A stretch of DNA of 28,699 nucleotides, taken from IMG/VR virus record IMGVR_UViG_3300020203_000074, positions 1 through 28,699 of that record, one strand, 5' to 3'. Shown in pieces: positions 15,553-23,095 of the stretch (within the stretch, counting starts at the first letter, position 1; each line of letters opens with the position of its first letter). This DNA is from a virus. Made by a program: the position numbers and the translations under genes. The notes below the pieces were generated by a model. It did not search any database. It saw nothing but the letters and a program-made list of their open reading frames with translations, and was not told the DNA's origin.

Positions 15553-18294
15553 ATGGCTAACATCCCAGGTGCAGCGGGAGCAATTCCCGGAGTATATACA
15601 GATGTCCAAACGGTAACGTCGGGCGTTTCGGTTCCGGGAGGCGTGCGCCTCGCAGCAATTATGGGCGAAGGAGCCCGTACCGAAGTAATCGTAAGTTCAG
15701 CTTTGGGTGGAGGTTTGGATGGTTTCAATCCAACCTACGCCTCAACCAGCGGAGCTGACGGACGTCACTTCAAGCTCACTCTCTTCCCAAACGTAATCAA
15801 CAGAACAATCATTTATCGAAACGGCTCACCTCTAAAATTACTAGAAGCCAAAATAGATCTAAATGCGTTTGATGATTTTTACGATTGTAGAGTAGATCCG
15901 GCCACCGGCAGAATTGAACTACAGTCTGCCCATTTGGTTGACCTGGGAGGTAAATTCTATCTCCCATCTACTTCAAATTTTGGTTCCGGCACGATTGAGA
16001 ATCTCAGCGTCGTTGACCTGAACGCTCCTTCCGAAACCTGGACCATCAAATGCGTATCGGTCCAGCGTGACGGATACGGAGCCCCGATGACCCAAACGGC
16101 CAAGTTCTTGGCATTTGGTTCAGTTTCGGGTGCGTTACTTGATGGTTATGGAAACCCAATTGTCTGGCTATCTGACAATAATATCGTTTCGAACGGCATT
16201 ATAAGATTCAGCGTTTATCAGAACCCAACCTTCGGCTCAAATAACTTTAAAGAAGGCGATTCCTTCCAAGTTAAAGTTGAATCTGGCGTTCTGCTTCGCA
16301 ATGATTCCCTGACTGCGGCGTATATTTCGATTACCGATCTGAATGACCCGGTATTTTTCGATAATATGGAAGATATATCGAAAAAACATGGACTTTCAAG
16401 CGTTGATAACAATCTAACACTTGGCTGTCAGATTGCGTTCTCCAACGCTACTCCGGGTGTCGTGACGCTTCAGACGAAACCAGCATTGCCCAGACGTACT
16501 GCTTTTGATCTTTCGACATCAGTATCGTCTACCAGCACGGATATTGAAGAGTACATATTCCCACTTCCGGTAGGTGTGAAACCAGATGTAAATTCAAATC
16601 TACATTTCTTCACAACGAATGCCGCGACGGGTATCGAGACTCAGGTTCTTCCGAACAAACATCCACTATTTACGGTAGGTGATACCAGCACCACGCCATC
16701 GCTCAATACATTTATTTTCAGCACCACAACCTACGCTTACTACTACACGGTTATCGAGAGACCCCTCGTAACTAAATTCGGTACCAACGGAACATTGGTT
16801 TCATCCGTAGCAAGTCCAGGTAACGCAACCCTTACCAGTGCATCGTTTACCTTTACGGCTTCCGATGTAGGTAAGAAGATTAAACAGTTTAATGTTGCGA
16901 ATGATGTAAACAAAGGCATATTCGATATAACGGCAGTATCGAGCGGATCACTCAATGTAAGGTTCCCACTCTTTACATCCGCCACTGCTGTACAGTTCCA
17001 ATTGGTTAATTCATCCGGCACTGTCATCAGTACAATTGGTGATGGTGTCATCACACCTAATATGATTGATGGAACGAAGGCAGTTTTGGGAAGTGCCTCG
17101 ACTGACTTTAGTTTGATTTCAGGACTGACATTACTAAATGTAAAGATCACCGCGTCTTCGAATGAAGTAAATAATGGCAAATTCCTAATTGCAGGAGTGG
17201 TGTCGGGAAATAACTTCGCCATCACGATTAAGAAATACTTTGTTGACGAAACAAACGTTGCGTTTGAAGTATTCGATACAACGAAAAACGGCTCATTCGT
17301 AGTGGTGAATCAGAGTGTTGTACCGGCAGGACAGTCTCTCCGCACGACACTGATTGATGATCGGGACGCTGATTTCTTCGATGCAGGATGGTTAGGAACG
17401 CTTGCTAAGCTAGAAACGGTTGAAGTTGATATCGTGGTACCGCTACCCAAGCAGACCATCAGCGCGATATTTCAGAACACACTTGCTCACTGTAGAACAA
17501 TGAGCAATATCAAGAACAAACGCGAACGTGTTCTGTTCTGCGGCGGTATTCGTGGTTTGACTCCTGACAATGTCAGGGGCTCAAAATTGGCAGCGGTTGA
17601 GGATATTGGAGTCCTGGAAGGTATTCAGGGAGACGATATTAATGAGATCCTGTCTGGAAATACGGAAGACCTTGCCAACTATAGCGTCAGGGCAGCATTC
17701 GGAAATACATTCCGAGCCGTGTATATGTATCCTGATGAGATTGTCGTGCAGGCCGGGACAGAACGGGTAAAGATTGACGGATTCTACATGGCCGCGGCTG
17801 CCGCAGGGTTCTTCTGCGGAACGCCGAATGTTGCGATCCCACTAACGAATAAGACGTTAGCCGGGATAACTATTCTGAACGATAAGCGGTATTCACCGAC
17901 TGTATTGGAGCAGTTGGTTGGGTCCGGCATCACGGTAGTTCAGCCGGTATCCGGTGGTGGCAAGGTTATACAGGGCAAGACCACAACGAATAGCGGATTT
18001 CCGGAAGAGGAAGAGATTTCGATCATCTTCATTCGTGACCGGATCGCCAAGTCACTTCGATTGGGCTTTGATGGGTTCGTAGGTAATCCCGAAGATGATA
18101 CGACTCAGGGAAGCTTGACATCACGCGCGATCGGATTGCTTAATTCGTTTACCGGGTCATTGATAACGAAATACGCAGATTTGAAAGTTGTGCGTGATTC
18201 GGTGGATCCGAGACAATGGAACATTTCACTAAGAGCCCAGCCGATCTATCCTGTCAACTGGATTTATATAAAAGTCGGGATTGGCGTTCTCTAA
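15553..18294 (+). CDS. Contractile tail sheath protein
   Basis: A 913-aa sheath, longer than T4 gp18. The N-terminus (GAIPGVYTDVQTVTSGVSVP, then LAAIMGEGA) and the C-terminal third are typical. The latter includes YMAAAAAGFFCGTPN, the segment from residue 790 with LEQLVGSGITVVQP, the DRIAKSLRLGFDGFVGN helix and the last strand YPVNWIYIKVGIGVL, which makes inter-subunit contacts. The middle is enlarged. Residues about 408-488 and 504-576 contain two similar beta domains (GIFDITAVSSGS versus GKFLIAGVVSGN), probably surface decorations inserted in the sheath core. Two DGY tripeptides lie at 16069 and 16141. The start has AGGAAAA upstream. Subunits polymerise around the tube and contract to drive it through the cell envelope. 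Confidence 0.95.
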   Translation: MANIPGAAGAIPGVYTDVQTVTSGVSVPGGVRLAAIMGEGARTEVIVSSALGGGLDGFNPTYASTSGADGRHFKLTLFPNVINRTIIYRNGSPLKLLEAKIDLNAFDDFYDCRVDPATGRIELQSAHLVDLGGKFYLPSTSNFGSGTIENLSVVDLNAPSETWTIKCVSVQRDGYGAPMTQTAKFLAFGSVSGALLDGYGNPIVWLSDNNIVSNGIIRFSVYQNPTFGSNNFKEGDSFQVKVESGVLLRNDSLTAAYISITDLNDPVFFDNMEDISKKHGLSSVDNNLTLGCQIAFSNATPGVVTLQTKPALPRRTAFDLSTSVSSTSTDIEEYIFPLPVGVKPDVNSNLHFFTTNAATGIETQVLPNKHPLFTVGDTSTTPSLNTFIFSTTTYAYYYTVIERPLVTKFGTNGTLVSSVASPGNATLTSASFTFTASDVGKKIKQFNVANDVNKGIFDITAVSSGSLNVRFPLFTSATAVQFQLVNSSGTVISTIGDGVITPNMIDGTKAVLGSASTDFSLISGLTLLNVKITASSNEVNNGKFLIAGVVSGNNFAITIKKYFVDETNVAFEVFDTTKNGSFVVVNQSVVPAGQSLRTTLIDDRDADFFDAGWLGTLAKLETVEVDIVVPLPKQTISAIFQNTLAHCRTMSNIKNKRERVLFCGGIRGLTPDNVRGSKLAAVEDIGVLEGIQGDDINEILSGNTEDLANYSVRAAFGNTFRAVYMYPDEIVVQAGTERVKIDGFYMAAAAAGFFCGTPNVAIPLTNKTLAGITILNDKRYSPTVLEQLVGSGITVVQPVSGGGKVIQGKTTTNSGFPEEEEISIIFIRDRIAKSLRLGFDGFVGNPEDDTTQGSLTSRAIGLLNSFTGSLITKYADLKVVRDSVDPRQWNISLRAQPIYPVNWIYIKVGIGVL

Positions 18295-18313
18295 CTCAAA
18301 GAATGAATAATTT

Positions 18314-18322
18314 TATTATATT
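18314..18322 (+). promoter_or_regulatory. TATTATATT motif before the tail tube gene
   Basis: The 47-base gap between sheath and tube contains TATTATATT, 19 bases before the tube ATG and followed by the ribosome binding site GGAG. The same nonamer is found before the tail fibre gene (6344-6352). A -10-like role is possible; a simple A/T-rich leader is the alternative. Confidence 0.25.
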
Positions 18323-18341
18323 ACAGGATCTGGAGAACTAA

Positions 18342-18965
18342 ATGGCAGCTCAAACGGGAACAAATTTTTATTCGGGCGACGGTAAAAATCGTATCGGCAC
18401 CGCACTCAGCACTAATATTGTAGTTAAAGTTAATAATAACGCGATCGGCGCGATCCAGACGATCAGTTACACCGAGACGCGGGCGATCTATATGCTTAAG
18501 GAGGTTGGGACGGATGGTAACGTTGATAGCGTCCCAAACGGCTCAGTCAAAATTATAGGCAATTGTACCCGGATTCGTTTTGATCGTCTTCGCATTGCCG
18601 AGGCTTTTGGCCGTGGGTACGTACACGCGCATGCTCAGCGATATCCGTTTGATATTGATATCTTCGATACGTTTAAAGGAGATGGGGAGAATACGATCGT
18701 CACGACTCTTCGAAATGTGTGGATAAATAGTATCCAAACTAGTTATGGCGCGGATGCTTTTATCATATCTGAACAAATGCACTTTGATTGCGAAAGCATT
18801 GAGAGCCATTTTGCTGGCGGAGCCAATAATGCCGCAACGGGTGGAGAACGAGGACTCGTATTCTTTAATGATGAGATCGAACGTGAAGCGGATCGTGGCG
18901 GTCGTCGTGGCTCTATGGATGCCCCGGGTCTTATCAATGCCTTCTTAAATCGTAATCCATTCTAA
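18342..18965 (+). CDS. Tail tube protein
   Basis: A 207-aa protein directly after the sheath, with GGAG six bases before the ATG. The pattern is that of gp19-like tube subunits: an early strand pair (NNAIGAIQTISYTETRAIY), a loop, and the RYPFDIDIFDTF segment. The late beta segments TIVTTLRNVWINSIQTSYG and FIISEQMHFDCESIESHF have the alternating pattern of the tube barrel. The last 45 residues are glycine/arginine-rich (GERGLVFFNDEIEREADRGG) and may be a flexible surface tail. It forms the rigid inner tube for DNA passage. A strong terminator follows, consistent with separately tuned high expression. Confidence 0.9.
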   Translation: MAAQTGTNFYSGDGKNRIGTALSTNIVVKVNNNAIGAIQTISYTETRAIYMLKEVGTDGNVDSVPNGSVKIIGNCTRIRFDRLRIAEAFGRGYVHAHAQRYPFDIDIFDTFKGDGENTIVTTLRNVWINSIQTSYGADAFIISEQMHFDCESIESHFAGGANNAATGGERGLVFFNDEIEREADRGGRRGSMDAPGLINAFLNRNPF

Positions 18966-18987
18966 ACAAAGAATCAAATTGATATAT

Positions 18988-19029
18988 AATCAGGAGAGCG
19001 CAGAAATGCAGCTCTCCTGATTCATTTTG
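18988..19029 (+). terminator. Rho-independent terminator after the tail tube gene
   Basis: AATCAGGAGAGC (18988-18999) pairs perfectly with GCTCTCCTGATT (19011-19022): 12 base pairs around an 11-base loop, followed by a T-rich stretch TTCATTTTG. It lies 22 bases after the tube stop and before the chaperone gene. It would lower expression of chaperone, tape measure and hub relative to sheath and tube, as expected from their copy numbers. Confidence 0.85.
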
Positions 19030-19048
19030 AAGAAAGAAGAACGGCAGT

Positions 19049-19663
19049 ATGTCAAGTATAAATAGTCCGATCGGAAATAAAAATTTTTCACCTTCCGTTA
19101 CGCACCGAGCCTCGACTCAACGTACCTATGAAGTTCCGGATAATTCTGGCCAGGATAATGATCTTAACGAAGAGTATGGTCAATCACGAGCTGATTATGC
19201 TGCAATGGAAAGAGAAATTGCCGCAGCCCGGAAAGAAAAAGTAACCGGAAAAGTAAAAATAACACCGTATAATAAACAGCGTGTAGAATTTCTAGCGAAT
19301 ATCGGAAGAATAACTAAAGAAGTACGGATCGAAAATACTACATTTACACTCAGGACTCTTAAATCAAAAGAAATGCGGTCATGTATAGCTGAATCGCTTC
19401 AACAGGATGTGATCCAGCAGACATTTGAACTACGTAGACAGCAATTAGCAACATCATTATGCGCGATTGATGGGAACGATCTATTTACGGCTCTCGAAAC
19501 AAATGATCGTTCGGCCGTTATGGATATTCTGGATGAATTTGATGAAAGCCTTATTGAGCGGCTTTATTCTGAATTTGCATCATTGACGAGAGAAGCATCG
19601 GATCGATTTAAGGTCAGTTCCGAAACCGATCTGAAAGAATTGGCTGAAGAAATAAAAAAATAG
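19049..19663 (+). CDS. Tail assembly chaperone, short form (gpG-like)
   Basis: A 204-aa protein ending at TAG (19661-19663). The first 50 residues are polar and likely disordered, then a charged helix (DYAAMEREIAAARKEKVTGK). The rest is a compact domain (VRIENTTFTLRTLKSKEMRS, LFTALETNDRSAVMDILDEF, LIERLYSEFASLTREASD) of the kind found in tail chaperones, which bind the tape measure before tube assembly. It lies between tube and tape measure, the classic place. The last sense codons ATA AAA AAA before the TAG form a slippery heptamer, so a share of ribosomes extends it into the -1 frame. The start has only a weak purine-rich ribosome binding site. Confidence 0.85.
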   Translation: MSSINSPIGNKNFSPSVTHRASTQRTYEVPDNSGQDNDLNEEYGQSRADYAAMEREIAAARKEKVTGKVKITPYNKQRVEFLANIGRITKEVRIENTTFTLRTLKSKEMRSCIAESLQQDVIQQTFELRRQQLATSLCAIDGNDLFTALETNDRSAVMDILDEFDESLIERLYSEFASLTREASDRFKVSSETDLKELAEEIKK

Positions 19664-20010
19664 TTAAGGAACCAGATCAGCGTTTTATCTGGTTCTTAAG
19701 TAAAACATATCAAAGACTTCCGGATGATCCATATTTTGAGGACATGGATCCTCTTCTGAAACTATTAATGTTTGAGCATTGGGTTGAGGATCAGATGGAA
19801 AAAGGTGAGGATATTCGAGATATCAGTTATGCTGTTGGATCTTTCATCAATCCACAGGCAGTTCGGGAACTATTGAATCGTGATAATAATACATTCAAAT
19901 CAACCGATGCTGAATTCGATGAATTTTCACGTAAACTTATCGAATCTAATCAAACTAACGTCGTTTCTTCAAAAAAGAAACGAAAACGCCGAGCCCTGAC
20001 AGGTTCATGA
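19049..20010 (+). CDS. Tail assembly chaperone, long form by -1 frameshift (gpGT-like)
   Basis: Reading 19049-19660, then slipping back one base and reading 19660-20010, gives a 320-aa fusion. After LAEEIKK the -1 frame continues IVKEPDQRFIWFLSKTYQRL, then PDDPYFEDMDPLLKLLMFEH, WVEDQMEKGEDI and a basic end (SSKKKRKRRALTGS). The -1 frame is open from just before the slip site, and this 116-aa part is continuous with coding-type sequence before its first ATG (19744). That ATG has no good SD, which supports frameshifting rather than independent start. In lambda and many phages the G and GT products work together as chaperones of the tape measure and GT is not in the virion. The same arrangement is expected here. 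Confidence 0.88.
19654..19699 (+). promoter_or_regulatory. Programmed -1 ribosomal frameshift signal
   Basis: Slippery heptamer A AAA AAA at 19654-19660, in phase with codons ATA AAA AAA directly before the TAG. A hairpin follows: GAACCAGAT (19669-19677) pairs with ATCTGGTTC (19687-19695), nine perfect pairs and a nine-base loop. It extends by four A/T pairs (19664-19667 with 19696-19699) past one bulged G. The spacer from heptamer to the nine-pair stem is eight bases, the usual distance for stimulatory structures. Confidence 0.9.
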
Positions 20011-20021
20011 ATTAATAAACA

Positions 20022-22166
20022 ATGACTGATCCTTCCGAAACTACTGCCACGGTTCCGACCGCACCGGATCCATCAGGATTTGATGCATTGGCAAAAGCCA
20101 TGGAAGGCTTCATAAATAACGCTCAAAAAGCGGGCACCGAAACAGATCGCTTTAATAAACAATTAACTGACTTAAAATCAACAGTACAGAATAATAAAGA
20201 CAGTATAAGTAAATTTATTGATCCCGGGAAAATAGAGTCCACTATAACTCTTGTTAAACAATTAGGTGAAGCGATTATCAGTTCTGCAATTGCTGGCCAA
20301 CATGCATCTGAGACGTTTGCAGGTTTTGCGACCGATGCAAAATTAGGATTCGTCACAACTGCCGAAACCTTTGCTCCGATTAAAGGAGTGTTGACTCAGA
20401 TTACAAGCCTGACAGGAAATATACCAGAAGTGGGAATGGAGATCGAAAAAATGATCACCGGAGTTACCGATGGAATTGATCTTATGATCAGAAATGCTCA
20501 AGCCATCCGAGGCGTTGAAGACCAATTTATTCAATTGGCCGTGGCCCGTGGTCAACTAAGCGACGTATTTGATATCGGGGGAGCTTCTTCTCAAAATCTT
20601 ACTGATAAAACTCATAATCTTATAGAACAAACAAAGAATTTATCCTTAGCAACAGGATTCAGCGTTACATCGTTGAATCAACTAAGATCCACTATCGGAG
20701 AGATTCCGGGAGCCATGAATAGTTCATCTGACTCCACGACTGAATGGGGCGGAACATTAGATGTTGTGAATGCCGCGACAAGAGTTTCCGTCACGACTCT
20801 CGGAGGATTGCCAAAGGTTCAGTTAGAAATAAAAGAAGCTTATGAAAAGATGGGCTTGAGTGCTGGTGATGCTGTTAAATATATAGGTGCCCTGAATACC
20901 GTATCTGAATTCTCTAAATTAACATTTAATGATGTCAGGTCCGTAGCTGAGGATGTTGCTAATAAATTCGGAATGCTTGGAGATCAATCCAACTCTACTC
21001 TTAATATCCTGCAACGTTTCGGTCCAACATTTAGAGAAATAGGCTTATCATCTACACAGTCAGCCAAATTGATTAATGAAATGGTGGATGGTATTAAGGG
21101 TCTCGATACCGGAAGCAAAGCATTCATTTCATCTAGATCCGGAGGTCCGGGAGGGCTTCAGGGCGCTTATAAAATTGATAATCTGATACGGCAAGACAAG
21201 CTTGATGAAGTCATGAAAATGGCTCAGGATACGTTTAAACGCCAGCTTGGGGGGAATATCGTATCTCTTGAACAAGCCGGACAGGATCCCAGGTCTGCCG
21301 CACAATACCGAAGACAATTATCATTAGCAAAATCCACTCCATTCGGAGCCATGGTAAAGGATGAGCAGTCTGCCGGAAGATTCTTTGATGCGTTGAAAAC
21401 CGGAACGCTCGGAACGGGAGAAGTAAGAGGCAAGCAAGATCTTTTCGAAATAAGCAGTCAGCGCGGTAAAAATGTTCAGGATGATCGAAAAACCGCACTC
21501 ACGGCCATAAGTGCCAGTATTACCAAGATACAGCAGGAATCATTAGCAAACATTACAAGAATACTTGGAGTAATTGCTGGAAAAGGCAATCCTATAGTTG
21601 AAAAAGTATTAAACAGTTTATCACAAGACGCGACTCAAGCTGTCGGAGCATCTTTACAAGATTCTACCGCGCCTCAAAAAGGCGGACTTTTCCCGTCAAT
21701 CAAGGAAGCCGGGGCAACCGCCAAACTCTTTATTAGTGGAAAAGAGAAACACCACGAAGCCACACGTCCAGATAAGCCTCTTCCGACGATCACGCGTATT
21801 GGTGATACGGATAAGAGAGATATGGTACGGGGCAGGACTACCGCTCCTCTTCCTCCTGTCATTACACATAAACAACACCAACAAATGGCAGCGCAACAGA
21901 TTCAGCGTCCGGCTGAAAAATCTCCCTCCGCGGCTCTTACGGATAAAACCGTAAGATCGATCCAAAATGTTGGTACGGGTGGCGGCGCAGGTACGGGACA
22001 AAATCAGGCACGTCTCGGAGCGCAGGAAGTAAAGTTTCCCGATAGTTTAAAGATCACTGGACAACTAGAGGTGAAGTGCATTGATTGTGGCAGAGTTAAT
22101 GATAAAGGTAAAATCATCGCCGAAGTAGAATCGAGACAGTCTCTGATCCCAAGAAGATCAGAATAA
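20022..22166 (+). CDS. Tail tape measure protein
   Basis: A 714-aa, mostly helical protein directly after the chaperone pair, the standard place for the tape measure. The N-terminal 60 residues are helical and polar. Residues about 70-150 contain hydrophobic helices (AIISSAIAGQHASETFAG). The centre is long helix-turn sequence (KVQLEIKEAYEKMGLSAGDA). The C-terminal 150 residues are low-complexity and P/Q/G-rich, ending in a small segment LEVKCIDCGRVND with a CxxC pair (Cys686, Cys689). Tape measures set tail length at roughly 0.15 nm per residue, so about 107 nm is expected if the family rule holds. It also travels into the cell during injection. The ATG lacks a clear SD and lies 11 bases after the chaperone stop. 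Confidence 0.85.
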   Translation: MTDPSETTATVPTAPDPSGFDALAKAMEGFINNAQKAGTETDRFNKQLTDLKSTVQNNKDSISKFIDPGKIESTITLVKQLGEAIISSAIAGQHASETFAGFATDAKLGFVTTAETFAPIKGVLTQITSLTGNIPEVGMEIEKMITGVTDGIDLMIRNAQAIRGVEDQFIQLAVARGQLSDVFDIGGASSQNLTDKTHNLIEQTKNLSLATGFSVTSLNQLRSTIGEIPGAMNSSSDSTTEWGGTLDVVNAATRVSVTTLGGLPKVQLEIKEAYEKMGLSAGDAVKYIGALNTVSEFSKLTFNDVRSVAEDVANKFGMLGDQSNSTLNILQRFGPTFREIGLSSTQSAKLINEMVDGIKGLDTGSKAFISSRSGGPGGLQGAYKIDNLIRQDKLDEVMKMAQDTFKRQLGGNIVSLEQAGQDPRSAAQYRRQLSLAKSTPFGAMVKDEQSAGRFFDALKTGTLGTGEVRGKQDLFEISSQRGKNVQDDRKTALTAISASITKIQQESLANITRILGVIAGKGNPIVEKVLNSLSQDATQAVGASLQDSTAPQKGGLFPSIKEAGATAKLFISGKEKHHEATRPDKPLPTITRIGDTDKRDMVRGRTTAPLPPVITHKQHQQMAAQQIQRPAEKSPSAALTDKTVRSIQNVGTGGGAGTGQNQARLGAQEVKFPDSLKITGQLEVKCIDCGRVNDKGKIIAEVESRQSLIPRRSE

Positions 22167-22215
22167 CTCCTGCATAAGACAAGAGAATGCCGGAGGCATA
22201 TCAACTCATATTATC

Positions 22216-23073
22216 ATGGGCGTATTCGGACCTATTATTGATGGATTGAATCAAGTCTCACAAGCTCTCGGTGGTTCAAGCGGACCTCAAGACTTCGAGA
22301 AAGATGGATTCATTGTATCGGGAATTCCTTCAGGTGATGGGAATGGTCTTCCATCAGCCAAAGCACCGTCAGATAGACGTCCGGCGAAACAAAAAAGAAA
22401 AATTATTAGTTGGTTCGTTCCGGAATACGGTGTCGTAAAGATGTACGTGAATCCTAAAAATATAGTATACATTTATACTAAAATAATAAAGGAAGAACAA
22501 ACGAAAGGCGGATTCGTTATTCAGTATTGGGGAGAGGAGCTTCCTAAGCTCACGATCAGCGGATCGACCGGAAGTTCTGGTATCGAAGGAATCAATGTTC
22601 TGTATGAAATATTCCGTGCAGAACAATTATCATTCGATGCGATCGGATTGGCTCTATCAGCAGATGCCAGGACATCAGGATTTCAGGGTATTGTTGATAA
22701 AGCTGGTGAATCTATTTTTGGTGGAGGATTGGGCGGAAGCATCGCCAGTACCGTTGCGGGAGGACTGCTCGGTGCGGATCCAGGTTCCGGCGCCATTGCT
22801 CCACAGAATGTTCCGTCCTTAGCGGCGTTGGCGCTTGGGGTAGAAATGTATTATGACGGATCAGTTTTCCGAGGTTATTTTAAAGATTTTTCGGTAACGG
22901 AAGATGCCGAATTGATCGGAACGATCAGTTATTCGATGCATTTTCATGTAACGCAGAGACGAGGATACCGGCTCAACAGCATGCCTTGGAACAGGTCTGC
23001 CGTTGGTGGGCCGAGCAACAATTCTGCTGGTGGTATTCCCAGCACATTCGGACACTATTCTACGAAAAGATAG
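22216..23073 (+). CDS. Baseplate / tail tube initiator-like protein
   Basis: A 285-aa protein after the tape measure. Residues about 60-150 contain the recognisable core: WFVPEYGVVKMYVNPKNIVY, GGFVIQYWGEELPKLTISGS, TGSSGIEGINVLYEIFRAEQ. This pattern occurs in baseplate proteins that join hub and tube in myophages (gp48/gp54-like or LysM-type tail proteins). A glycine-rich loop follows, and then a strand segment SVFRGYFKDFSVTEDAELIG with FHVTQRRGYRL. The SD GGAGG (22191-22195) lies about 20 bases from the ATG, inside a small ATGCC-GGA-GGCAT hairpin, an unusually long spacing, so the start may be imperfectly assigned. The exact T4 counterpart is not certain. Confidence 0.75.
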   Translation: MGVFGPIIDGLNQVSQALGGSSGPQDFEKDGFIVSGIPSGDGNGLPSAKAPSDRRPAKQKRKIISWFVPEYGVVKMYVNPKNIVYIYTKIIKEEQTKGGFVIQYWGEELPKLTISGSTGSSGIEGINVLYEIFRAEQLSFDAIGLALSADARTSGFQGIVDKAGESIFGGGLGGSIASTVAGGLLGADPGSGAIAPQNVPSLAALALGVEMYYDGSVFRGYFKDFSVTEDAELIGTISYSMHFHVTQRRGYRLNSMPWNRSAVGGPSNNSAGGIPSTFGHYSTKR

Positions 23074-23095
23074 AGTCAGATATAGATAAAGTAAG

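Noticed and set aside
16743-17225. 160-aa minus-strand frame inside the sheath gene
   Set aside because: It is antisense to a firmly identified sheath and shows no family motif or start signal.
19669-19695. Hairpin after the chaperone stop as a terminator
   Set aside because: No T run follows, and the -1 reading frame continues through it; position eight bases after a slippery heptamer fits a frameshift stimulator.
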